Position numbers and translations under genes: made by a program. Of a stretch of 60,033 nucleotides of DNA, positions 47,642 to 57,576 are shown piece by piece. How positions within the stretch are numbered: the first letter of the stretch is position 1; each line of letters begins with the position of its first letter. The notes below the pieces were generated by a model. The model had not been told where the DNA came from. It did no database searches and saw nothing but the letters and a program-made list of their open reading frames with translations. The DNA is from Scenedesmus sp. ARA3 (taxonomy: Eukaryota > Chlorophyta > Chlorophyceae > Sphaeropleales > Scenedesmaceae), in assembly GCA_004335835.1 (NCBI GenBank), contig RWJK01001835.1, forward strand, positions 69,166-129,198, given 5' to 3'.

Positions 47642-48455
47642 TCATGCAGGCACGTGCGCACGCGCATCTACTTCACCAGCGAGAGCCACATGCACTCCCT
47701 GGTCAACCTGCTGCGATTCTGCCACCTGCGCCACGCGCTGATGCCGCACAGCAGCAGCAGCGCGATCAACACGCCAGCGCCAGACGCTGCTGCTGCTGCT
47801 GCCGGCAGCAGCAGCGCACAGCGGCTGAGCATGGATGCATCTGACGCTGCTCCGCGCAACTTGCATGCCAGCGGCAGCTTTGGCGGCAACAGCAGCAGCA
47901 GCAACCCAGCAGCAGCAGCAGCAGCGCCGTCTGCGCTGCTGTCTGATGAGGCCTTTGCTATGCTGAAGTCCTGCAGCGAGCTGGATTACTTGACACACCT
48001 GGTGTTCCGGCTGTATGAGAACATGGCTGTGGCCGCTGACCACCCGGAGCGGTTCAGGATTGAGATCCTCTTCTGCCCCGGCACCGCATTCGACCCAACG
48101 GAGGTTAGTGTGGCTGCTGCTGCTGCTGCTGCCGCTGTGTGCCTGCACACCTACCCGCACAGCAGCTTGTCAGCGGCTGGTGACTGACAGGGGCAAGCAA
48201 GCGCTGTCAAGGTCATCGCACCCAGCTGAATTGTAACACTGTCTGCTGCTGCTGCTGCTGCTGCTGCTGCCGCAGACCATCCCTCCCAAGGGCAACCACA
48301 CGCTGCCGCCCAGGCCCCGCGTGCCGCTGCACAAAGGCGACGGCCGCACGCTGGCTGATTTCGAGCGGCTGCTGCGGCCGTTTGCTGCCAAGCGCAGCTG
48401 TGCTGGGCGAGGGCTGTGGGGCCAGAGCAGCGTGGCTCCCAGCAGCGGCAAGTGA
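34756..48455 (+). CDS. VIP1: Inositol hexakisphosphate / diphosphoinositol-pentakisphosphate kinase (VIP1/PPIP5K)
   Basis: Bifunctional enzyme that makes 1-InsP7/InsP8 inositol pyrophosphates, signals tied to phosphate and nutrient (TOR) status in plants and algae. Exons: 34756-35466, 35614-35789, 35987-36065, 36449-36577, 37308-37412, 37678-37815, 38089-38256, 38553-38661, 39319-39545, 40360-40503, 40843-40971, 41201-41302, 41544-41920, 42250-42340, 42732-42845, 43081-43560, 43932-44333, 44603-44719, 44947-45071, 46022-46140, 46429-46900, 47650-48103, 48276-48455; 5148 nt, 1715 aa, every phase consistent. Residues 1-237 are a disordered Ser/Gln extension. The ATP-grasp kinase (about 238-540) shows [76 protein letters not shown] and [12 protein letters not shown]. 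The histidine-acid-phosphatase-like half starts with [12 protein letters not shown] (about 651-662), then [12 protein letters not shown], and [14 protein letters not shown] (about 1515-1528). Gln/Ala/Ser-rich inserts split the phosphatase half. It is longer than most homologues because of these inserts. Confidence 0.92.
36619..37240 (+). repeat. Echoes of VIP1 exons 4 and 5
   Basis: The donor half of exon 4 (true 36449-36577; GCGCAGATCCTCCAGGGTTC, ATTGAGGAG|GTGGGT) recurs at about 36622-36700, 36775-36826, 36885-36952 and 37020-37078, each ending in GAGGAG followed by GTGGGT or GTGAGT. These are four extra potential donor sites. About 37192-37240 copies the acceptor half of exon 5 (TTGCAGGAGGACTGTGTTGA, GCTGGGTGGCGTGCG). 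Confidence 0.85.
37975..38500 (+). repeat. Echoes of VIP1 exons 7 and 8
   Basis: About 37978-38042 (GGTACCTGCACTTGTGCATC, GCTACGCTCACGCGGAGGCG) copies the start of exon 7 at 38089. About 38455-38495 (CAGGTGTGTGGCTTTGATCT, GCTGCGCAGCGAGCAGG) copies the acceptor start of exon 8 at 38553. Confidence 0.75.
38791..39865 (+). repeat. Echoes of VIP1 exon 9 on both sides
   Basis: The start of exon 9 (GGCATCATGCGCAGCACCAT, true at 39319) is copied at about 38795, 38892-38970, 39090-39165 and 39213-39238. The end of exon 9 (GGTATGATGA, GTCCCTGGGCATGATGCGCA, AGACGGC) is copied at about 39608-39705 and 39768-39865. The copy at 39660 has TATGATTAGGAGTCC, an in-frame stop, so at least that one cannot be a functional alternative exon. 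Confidence 0.85.
39928..40660 (+). repeat. Echoes of VIP1 exon 10
   Basis: The acceptor half of exon 10 (true 40360; GAGTTGAGCAGCCTCATGGC, TGAGCTGTC, CTGCTGGAGGCCAC) recurs at about 39930-40003, 40083-40162 and 40234-40302, about 150 bp apart. The donor end (AGGCACGGC, GACGC(C/T)CAAGCAGAAGCTCA, AG|GTA) recurs at about 40618-40656. Confidence 0.85.
40753..42660 (+). repeat. Echoes of VIP1 exons 11, 13 and 15
   Basis: About 41053-41104 copies the donor end of exon 11 (GCGCAGCTGCAGGAGCTGCT, GCAGGAGCACGCTGGCGGTG). About 40755-40775 weakly copies its acceptor side. About 42060-42082 copies the donor end of exon 13 (CAGGCTGGTGATGCACCCCA, GGTGCGC). About 42600-42652 copies the start of exon 15 with its CTG-tract acceptor (CGTCACCAAGGGCCTGCTGG for CTTCACGAAGGGCCTGCTTG). 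Confidence 0.7.
44488..44548 (+). repeat. Echo of VIP1 exon 18
   Basis: GCAGGACTGGGTGCTGCAGT, CAGACCAGCCCTGCAGCG, CGGAGCGGCTTGTTGATTG copies the first 50 bases of exon 18 (true 44603) about 105 bp upstream, and then diverges. Confidence 0.8.
45122..45975 (+). repeat. Echoes of VIP1 exons 19 and 20
   Basis: The donor end of exon 19 (GCCAAGATCCTGGC, GGACGCCGTCATCCCCAACG, AGTGAGT) recurs at about 45124-45192, 45253-45312 and 45400-45476. The start of exon 20 (GTACGGCACCGACCC, GGCAAGCTGGCCATTGCCAG) recurs at about 45655-45720, 45775-45845 and 45906-45972 before the true copy at 46022. So one intron of about 950 bp contains three donor-side copies followed by three acceptor-side copies. Confidence 0.85.
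46200..47245 (+). repeat. Echoes around VIP1 exons 20 and 21
   Basis: About 46200-46230 copies the end of exon 20 (GCGGGCCAGCACGGAGGAGA, GCCTCGC). About 46312-46356 copies the start of exon 21 (CCTGCAGATGTCGACACCCC). Two copies of its donor end (CACCGGCTGTGCCC, ATGTATGCATCTGACATCA) are at about 47035-47122 and 47195-47246. Confidence 0.75.
47440..47640 (+). repeat. Echoes of VIP1 exon 22 alternating with CTG tracts
   Basis: The first 60-70 bases of exon 22 (GCACGTGCGCACGCGCATCT, ACTTCACCAGCGAG, CCTGGTCAACCTGCTGC) occur at 47446 and 47537 before the true copy at 47650. Each copy is preceded by a (CTG)n plus CAG acceptor and runs at its other end straight into the next (CTG)n, so CTG tracts form the joints of the array. 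Confidence 0.88.
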
Positions 48456-48504
48456 GGCCTGTGGGTCCAGCAGCAGCAGCAGCAGCAGCAGCGGCAGCAG
48501 CACT

Positions 48505-48788
48505 TGGCGGGGGTTGTGCGGCCAGAAAAGCGTAGCTACCGGCGGCAAGTGGGGCCAGCAGCAGCGGCGGCGGCCACGCGGCAGCAGCGGCCACGGCGGC
48601 AGCGGTGGCAGCAGGAGCAGCACTTGGCGGGGGCTGTGGGGCCAGAGCAACGTAGCTCCCGGCGGCAAGTGGGGCCAGCAGCAGCAGCGGTGGCCACCGC
48701 GGCGGCAGCAGCGGTGGCGGCGGCAGCAGTGCTGGGCGGGGCGGGGGCTGTGGGGCCAGAGCAGCGTGGCTCCTGGCGGGAAGTGAAG
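48505..48788 (+). repeat. Echoes of the VIP1 stop-codon region
   Basis: After the true stop (48453-48455) the terminal coding sequence (GGGCTGTGGGGCCAGAGCAG, CGTGGCTCCC, GGCAAGTGA) is repeated at about 48516-48556, 48631-48675 and 48745-48786, separated by CAG/CGG-rich spacers. The last copy ends AAGTGA like the true gene. Confidence 0.85.
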
Positions 48789-48914
48789 TGATTGAATGTG
48801 TGGCAAGGAATTGACAGAGCCGTTGTTGCTTTTGGAAGCATTGTAATGACAAGCCTTAAAAGGGTTGGGCTGGGCTGGGCTTGAGGCAGGCTTTCACTGC
48901 TGAAGATGTGATGT

Positions 48915-48919
48915 TGTAA
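48915..48919 (+). terminator. TGTAA, candidate VIP1 polyadenylation signal
   Basis: TGTAA 460 nt past the VIP1 stop, in an A/T-richer stretch (GATGTTGTAAGAGATTTATT). Confidence 0.5.
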
Positions 48920-49295
48920 GAGATTTATTTGTTTGCAGATGTGGGCTCCAGCTGCCGCGTGTTGTGGGTACAAGCAACAAGGCGCTTGCAATTGCAGCTT
49001 GCCAGAGTGCAGCATGCCGGTGCCCTAAAGTATTGCAGCCACTGGCTGATCATCATGATCAGTGATAGTTGCCGGGTTGATGGTTCAAGTTGCTTCACAC
49101 GCCTGTCAGCGGCGCTTGGATGGATGGTGATTCCGTCTTGTAACAATTGATTGCGCAAGTGGTGTATTTTGCACACAAGGCGCCGTTGCGGCCGTGATGT
49201 GCATGTGTGGTGACGCACCTGAGGCTGCGCTAGACCTACACTCATCTTGAGCCCATGCTAAGGTGTGACGATGAAACATGGTAGCCTGCAACTCT

Positions 49296-49300
49296 TTACA
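49296..49300 (-). terminator. TGTAA (minus strand), candidate polyadenylation signal of the J-domain gene
   Basis: TTACA on the + strand, 262 nt past the stop of the minus-strand gene, inside CTCTTTACAATGCC. Confidence 0.45.
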
Positions 49301-49561
49301 ATGCCCTATACAGCCATATGTGGCTGACAGCACCGCCGATGCTAGACAAACAGTGCACACCAAGAACGGCTTGCGTCAGGCCCTAAATCAGGGCCGCCGG
49401 GTGTGGCGGCACCACCAAAACAGCAGCGGACTTGATGACTTGTCGCCAACTGCCCACACCCCACAACCAACCCACGCCCCCACAACCTGCTTTAAAAGCA
49501 CTAGAGGCAATGAGCCAGCTACCCCGCCCCAGCAGCAGTATCTACCTCACGTGCACAGAGT

Positions 49562-49809
49562 TCAAGGTGCACGGTATGGCTGCTGCTGCTGGTTGTACTG
49601 CTGCTGCTGTCCTTGGTAGGGAGTGTATGACTGCTGCGGCTGCTGCTGCTGTGGCTGCACATACGGCGCTGCATAGTACCCCTGAGCGTACTGCCCCGCT
49701 CCGTATGACTGCTGCGTGCTGTACTGCTGCTGCTGCTGTTGTGGTTGCTGGTAGTAGCCACCATTGCCATATGGCTGCTGGTACTGGCCGGTGCTGCTGG
49801 TGCCATTGG

Positions 49810-49841
<32 letters not shown>

Positions 49842-50317
49842 GGTGTGTACTGCCTGCTGGCTTGCTGGTAGCCTGCACCTGCCTGGCTGTATGCAGCAGC
49901 TGCAGCAGGAGCAGCACTATAAGCGGCGCTGTAAGCAGAGCTGTACATAGCTGCCTGTGGTGCTTTTGGTGCTGCTGGTGCCGCGGAATAAGCAGGCTGC
50001 TGCTGCTGCTGCTGCTGCTGGCTGTAGGCTGCCTGCTGCTGCTGCAGTGGCAGCTGAGCGGCGTAGTAAGCTGCAAAAGCTGCCTCTGCAGCTGCAGCAG
50101 CTGCATTGACCTGCTGCTGCCTGCCAGCATACGCAGGAGCAGCTGTGCCGCCTGCAGCTGCTGCTGTGCTGGTGCTGCTGCCTGCTGCTGCTGGTTGATA
50201 CTGCTGCTGGTACGGCTGGTACTGCTGGTGCTGTGCTGGTGGTGCTGCTGCTGCTGGCTGGGCAGTTTGGCTGCCAGCTGGTGCCTGACCAATGCTGCTG
50301 CTGGCTGCTGGCGGATC

Positions 50318-50358
<41 letters not shown>

Positions 50359-53300
50359 TTTGTGGTGCAGGCTGCTCCTGCTGCTGCCTAGCCAGTAGGT
50401 CACTCTCACTGAATGTGCCCTTGACAAAAGCAGCAGCAGTGCCACCTGCTGGACTAACCTGCACTGCTGCTGCTGCTGCTGCTGCTGTTGGTGCTGCTAC
50501 TGGCACAGCAATCGGCACTGCCAGTGGTACTGCCAGTGGCACTGCAAGCGGCACCTGCATGCCCTGGGAAGCAGCTGGCTGCTGCTGCTTTTGAGCTACT
50601 GCTGCCGCCCGCTCCCTAAAGCTGACAGAAGCAACAGCGGGGCCAGCGGCAGCAGCAGCATTATCTGTTGTTGCCTGCTGGCCTGAAGCTCCTCGCCTTG
50701 GCTGATGAGGTGCTACCTCTCCCTGGCTGCTGCTGCTGCTGCTGGCCCCACCTGGCCTGCGTGTCTGCTGCTGCTGCTTGGGCTGCTGCTGCTGCCAGTC
50801 AGCAGGGTTGTGTGTGGTGTCCACTGAACCCCAGCTGTCATCACCCGCTGTCTGGTTGAGCACTGCACCCCAGCCATCCTCATTCTGCTGCTGCTGCTGC
50901 TGCTTCCACTGCGGCCTCAAATCAGTTGGCTTGGCAAATGCACTTGCAGCAGCACCACCCCTGCCTCCCCTACCCCCTGACCTGCCGCCGCCCCTTGCGT
51001 TAGCAGCAGCTGCAAGCAGGGAGCGCGGCGGAGGCGGCGGGTGCTGCTGCTGCTGCTGCTGCTGCCCGGCAGTGCTGCTGCTGCCGATACCGTCAAACGA
51101 CTCCTCCTCTGCTGCTGCTGCTGGTGCTGCTGCTGGGGTCGCTGCTGCTGCTGCAGTGTTGGGGGCTGCGTCCACTGACAGGTGGTCGGACTGCTGCTGC
51201 CACTGCTGCCGCCGCTGCTCCTCCAGCTGTGCTGTGCGCATGGACACCTCCAGCACCAGCCGCAGCATGCGCTCCTCCTGCAAACATGCAGATGAAGGCA
51301 TTAAGTTTCTGTCTTTCACACACACATTCACACATGTGCAACAGCAGCATGGCAAGAGCGTCATGGTGTTGGTTTCAACGGTGCGCAGCTAGCCGAAATC
51401 ACCCAGCGCCAGCATGCGCTGCAGCAAGCACCACACACACAAAACAGCAACACTGTGAGTTGGGGAGAAACGCGTAGCTAGCCAGAAGCCACCCAACCCC
51501 CTGCACTCCTGAATCACGCCATTTCACACCGTGCCAGACCAACAGTGAAGTAGATTCCAGAGTAAATTCCAAATACAATTCCAGCCAAGCAGTGGAAAAC
51601 AGCTTACCTCTGCTTCTTGCTGTGCCACAAAGCGGGCCTGGTTCATGCCAGGGGGCGGCATGCCAGCCTGCCGCTGCTGCTGCCGCTGCTGTGGCGGCCG
51701 CCGCGGCAGCGGCACTGCAGGCTGACTGCCAAAGGCTCCAGCAGCAGAGCCTAGCCCGCCGATGCTGCTGCTGCTGCGGCCAACAGCAGCAGCAGATGTG
51801 GCTACTGCTGCTGCTGCTGGTGGTGCAGGTGTGGCGCTGTTGCTGCTGCTGCTGCGGGACAGGGGCCTGGTTGCTGCGGCGGCGGCGGCGGCGGCGCCTG
51901 CTCCACTGCTGCTGCTGGGCCTGCTGCTGCTTGCACTAACTGCTGCTGGCTCTGCCACTGCTGCTGCTGCTTCCTTGACCTTCTTTTCCTTCTTCTTAGG
52001 TGCTGGCTGCTTCTCCTTTGCTTTGGCTGCTGCTGCCTTGGCTGCTGCGGTCTCAGCCTCGTATTCTGCTGCTGCCCTGTCCATTGCTGCTTTGATTGCG
52101 GCCTCCTTTTCACGCTGAGCCTACAGCAGCAGCAGCAACAGCGGCAGCAGCAGCGGCGACGGCGGCAGCAGCAGCAGAAACAGCAACAGCACCATGCACT
52201 GTCAGGGTTCTGAAATAGATACAAGGGAATGCACACGAGTGCCAGCTGCACTGCTGATCACAGCTGGAGTAGAGCAGCATCGCTGCAAGAGTGAAACATC
52301 AGCAATAATCAAGCACATGAAACCTGGTGCAATGCTCTACCTGCTAATGCGCGGCGGATCTTGCAGACGGGTGAATCCAGAAAAAAATGCTGTCTGTTCT
52401 AATATCTGCTCCATACAGCAGGCTGCTGCTGCCGCTGCTGCTCCTGCTGCTGCTGCTGGTGGGTACACTTACTCCACATGATGAACAGAGGCCTTGTCAG
52501 GATTCACCGGAGCATGGGCTCAAGCAGGCTTGCCTGCTTCTGATGCGCAACTCTCGTAACACACAAGCAACAAACTTGTAACAAACATGTAACAACACCC
52601 ACCTGCAGTGCCTCCTCATCCACTGGCTTCTCCTCTGCAGGAGCTGCTGCTGCTGCTGCTGCCCCTTTCTTCCCCTTCTTCTTGCCCCTTTTGCCGCCAG
52701 CTGCTGCTGCTGCTGCTTCTGCTTCTGTGTCTGCTGCTTCCCCATCGTCAACATCTGCTGCCCCGCCGCTGCTGCTGGCCCGCTGTGCCTCCGCTGCTGC
52801 AGATGCAGGTGCCTTGCCTGCTGCTTTTGGTTTAAACTTTGCTGCTGCTGCTGCGGGCTTGGCAGGTGCTGCTGCTGGAGCTGGCGCTTCAGGGGCGGCT
52901 CGGCCTGCAGTGCAGCAGCAAATTGATGCAGCAGCAGCAGCAGCAGCAGCATATGTGTGACGCAAGGCTGTGAGACATCTTGTTGTTCCTGCAACCTGTT
53001 GGAACACAGCCGATCAGCAGGAGCGTGCTTGCAACACTGTGGTGGCATCATCCCAGGCTTACACCCTCAGCCGCTGCTGCTGCTGCTGCTGCCCTGGCAT
53101 CCTTTCACAAGGCCGGCTTAAATTAGCAATGCTGCAGATATCAGCAAATCCCAACAGGAGATTTCCATTGCTCCCCTCAAAATTTGATACGGGTGCTTGC
53201 AATGCAACCTCAAGCACCCCCTCATACACCCACCTGAGGTGGCATAGCTCGACTCAACACTGAAATCGCCCCAGCTCACACCCTCAGCCGCTGCTGCTGC

Positions 53301-56300
53301 TGCCGCCGCATCATCCCCAGCCGCCGCTGCAGCAGCAGCTGCACGCTGCACAACATCCGCCGCAGCATATCCGCCACGAGCTCTGAATACATACTTAGTG
53401 CCGGGCTGCAGGGCTGGTATTTCAACAAGCTGCTGCTGGCTGAGGCGGGAGGCCCACGGGGTGCTGCTGCTGCTGCTGGCTGGGCGGTAGTCGAGCTGGT
53501 AGAGCACCTGCGCCTGTGCAGGGAAGCAGCAGCAGCGGCAGCAGCAGTCGAGTTAGCAGATGAGGCGAAAAGGAGGAATGCTGCTGCTGCTGGCTGGGCG
53601 GTAGTCAAGCTGGTAGAGCACCTGCGCCTGTGCAGGGAAGCAGCAGCAGCGGCAGCAGTTGCATCAGCAGTCAGGTCAGCACATATTCGAAGAAGAGGAG
53701 TGCTGCTGTTGGCTGGGCAGTAATTGGTAGAGCACCTGCGCCTGTGCAGGCAAGCAGCAGTTGCAACAGCGGTCGAGTCAACAGATGGAGTGAAGTGAGG
53801 AGTGCTGCTGTTGGCTGGACGGTAAACGAGCTGGTAGAGCACCTGCGCCTGTGCAGGCAAGCAGCAGTTGCAACAGCGGTCGCTAGCGGCGGATGTCCAG
53901 CTGGTAGAGTACAGCTGCATTGCACTTTCTGCCGCTCCAGTGGGGCGGGGGCCTCTGGCGTTGATTGCTATGGCTTGATGGGGTTGTTTGATGGGGTTGT
54001 TTGCTGATGATAGGCTGCATTGCACGCTGCAATTCCTCACCTGCACAGTTGCATCCGCCGCGCCGCGCCGGTCCACGTTGATGCTGATGCTGCTGGAACT
54101 GCAGCACAAGCCGAGGGGCCCTATCAACCAAACTCAATCCAACAGCTGCATTGCAACACCACACTCATTCACCTGCACAGCTGCATCCGCCGCGCCGCGC
54201 CGGTCCACGTTGATGCTGATGCTGCTGTTGCTGCGGCTGGCCATCACCGGGCGCGGCAGCCGGCCCCAATGCAGGTGATGCTGCTGGAACCATGTTAACA
54301 GGCCGAGTCCCTCTACCTATCAACCTTGATCTTACAGCTGCATTGCACGCCATTCACTCCCCTGCACAGCTGCATTGGAGCTGCATCGCACACCACATTG
54401 CATCGATGCTGCATAGCACGCCACATCCAACGACCAAACAGCTGCATCCGCTGCCGCGCGCCAAACAAAGTTGATGGTGATGCTGCTGGAGTTCAAGCAC
54501 AAGCTGCGCCCCCCTATCAGACCCCCTGTCATCTTGCAGCTGCATTGCTCCACCACATCTGCCCACCTGCACAGCTGCATCCGCCGCGCCGCGCCGGTCC
54601 ACGTTGATGCTGACGCTGCTGTTGCTGCGGCTGGCCATCACCGGGCGCGGCAGCTGCGCCAGGCGCTTCGCGAGGACAGCGTCAGCGGCGTTGGTTGAGC
54701 TGCTGGCGGCGCCCTGGCGCTGCTGCTGAGCGAAGAACTCTTCAGCCTGAAGCAGCGGCAGCAGCAGCAGGTATCTTCAGTTGCAGCATGTAGCACCAAC
54801 AAGAATCAAACACTATGTTCAAGCGCTGGGGGAGCTGCTGGCGGCGCCCTGGCGCTGCTGCTGAGCGAAGAACTCCTCGGCCTGAAGCAGTAACAGCAGC
54901 AGCAGTAACAGAAGCAGCAGCAGCAGCAATAGCAGCAGATTATGATATGGTAAGCCGTAGCATGTACAGCTTTCTTTAACATAGCGTAACATTTGTTTCA
55001 ATGCTGCAGGCCAAACAATTATCAGCAGTGATGCTGGTTGAGGGACAGATGGGTCTGCCCATGGACAGAAAGATGCAAAAGCTCATGTCTGCTAGCAGCC
55101 GTCAGCACCCTAGCACACCATGCCTTTTAGGATGTGAGAACACATAAAAATGTGATGGCCCGCGACAAGCTGCATCGCTGCATGCAGGTCTCACCTCCTG
55201 GGCGCGCCGCCACTGAGCTGCCTCGTAAGACCACACAACGCAGAAAGTGTGTAGCGCGCAATCTATGATGCTGACTGCTGCTGTTGCGTCAGCTGCATGC
55301 AGGACCTGGCAGAGCTGAATACCTCCAGGTGCAACATTCACAAACAAACAGAGCAGGTCACTTGAGCTGCATGCAGGTCTCACCTCCTGGGCGCGCCTCC
55401 ACTGAGCTGCCTTCTTGTTGAGCTTCTCCTCCTCCTTCCTGCAAGCAGCGGTCAAACAGGCGGGAGGTCATATAAGTCAAGATACGGTCGAAGAAATAAA
55501 CAAAAAAGACTGAGACATGCGCTGCCTTCTTGTTGAGCTTCTCCTCCTCCTTCCTGCAAGCGGTGATTCAGACAGGCAGCAGGTGAAAACACGTCAACAT
55601 GCGGACAAACCCATGAACAAAACAAAACAAATTGTGACGCTGCTTTCTTGTTGAGCTTCTCCTCCTCTTTCCTGCTGCCCGTGAAACAAAAGTCGACGTT
55701 CGGTCAAACCCACAAACCATACATAACAACACAAAATTCTGCAAACCCTGACAGATCCCATCTACATGTACCCTCAGGCTACTGCGGCCTGCAGCTGCAA
55801 CTCACCAAACCACACAACTGCATCTGCTCCATCAACATGCTGCAAAGGCCTGCCCTACCCAATGAGCATGGGGTCGATGCCCAGGTCCCCAAATAGGTCC
55901 TCCAAATAGGTCCCCCAATAGGTCCTCAGCATGGACATAGGTCCCCAAAGGCCTGCCCCACCCACCATCCACTGCAGAACAGCAAGGCAGCAACACACCT
56001 CTCACAGCGGTCGCTGCCGCCGTAGCCGCCGTAGCCGCTGCTGCTGCCGCGTGCATAGCGTGGGCGCCCTCCCGTCATGCCGTCATCCTCGTCACCAGTC
56101 TCCCACTCATCGTAATCTTCGTCATCGTCATCCTGCAGAATTGCAGCAAAGAGTAACAATCATGTTGTTGTTGCTGTTGTTGTTATGGTTGTTGCCGCCC
56201 ATGGAAAAGAAGCCTCCCCGGGGTAATGCAAACACGCCATGAGGCTGTCCTCTGGCGCATATGCAAGGCCGCCTCTTTGAGCCAAACAACCCATATCACC

Positions 56301-57537
56301 AGCAGCCTAAAGGCTGCAACTATCACGCACCTCGTAGAAGGCAAAGCCGCCGCCGCCGCGGCTGCCGCCAAACGGCCCGCCGCCCATGCCCCCCATGCTG
56401 AAGAAACCGCCTCCAGGAGTCGTGAACACGCCCTGGCCCTCCGCCAAACGGCCCACTACTAAACCCTCACTCACAGGCTCAAACACGACTCCTTTTTATC
56501 ACAAGCCCACAACCCCAATGCACATCATCACAACCAGAGTCCTCATGCACCTCATAGAAAGCAAAGCCGCCGCCGCCGCGGCTGCCGCCAAACGGCCCGC
56601 CACCCACGCCGCCCATGCTGGAAAAGCCGCCTCCCGGCGACATGAACACGCCCTGGCCCTCCGCCAAACGGCCCTCTACTAAACCCTCACTCACAGGCTC
56701 CAACACGATCCCTTTCGACCACAAGCCCAAGACCACAAGCCCAAAACCCCAATGCACATCATCACAGCCATAGCCCTCACGCACCTCATAGAAAGCAAAG
56801 CCGCCGCCGCCGCGGCTGCCGCCAAACGGCCCGCCCATGCCACCCATCCTGAAGAATCCTCCTCCTGGCAACATGAACACGCCTCGCGGGCCGCCTCCAA
56901 AACGCGCTACACCAGGGCCAACCTTGCCGCCAATCGGCCCACCAAGCCCTTCATGCATTCAGAACACGCCGCTTCTTTCTTCTCCAAACCTCACACCCCA
57001 AGATCCACAACTATCAGCCCCGCAGCCAAAGATGTCACGCACCTCATAAAAAGCAAAGCCGCCGCCGCCGCGGCTGCCGCCAAACGGCCCGCCACCCATG
57101 CCGCCCATTGAAAAGAAGCCCCCTCCAGGGGTCATGAAAAAGCCTCGTGGGCCGCCTCCACCGCCAAACGGCCCACCACCAAAACCTCCCCTGCCGCCAA
57201 AACCGCGGGGCGGCCCTCTGCCAAAACCGCCGCGCGGGCCGCCTCCGAAGAGCATTGCGAAGATGAGCATGGGGTCAATGCCCAAGTCGCCGAACAGGTC
57301 CTCCATGTCCATGCTGTTGACATAAGCAGCAGTGGCGGTGTGCAGGACGTTACGTTGGCAGTGTGTTGTGGCAGGATTTGGTGGTGTGAAGGAGTGGCCA
57401 AGAGCAGCATCGCGTGACAAAACGGCAGCAACATGAAATCCACAGGTGCGGTGGTTTGCAGCGTCAGACCAAGATGAGCATGGGGCGATGCCCAGGTCCC
57501 CAAAGAGGTCCTGCATGTCCATGCTGTTGACGAAAAG

Positions 57538-57576
<39 letters not shown>

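Larger units (their letters stand above)
48456..49561. other. Convergent 3' region of VIP1 and the J-domain gene
   Basis: Beyond the terminal echoes there is no coding evidence. TGTAA motifs for VIP1 are at 48915-48919 and 49139-49143; the reverse motif for the J-domain gene is at 49296-49300. Confidence 0.5.
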
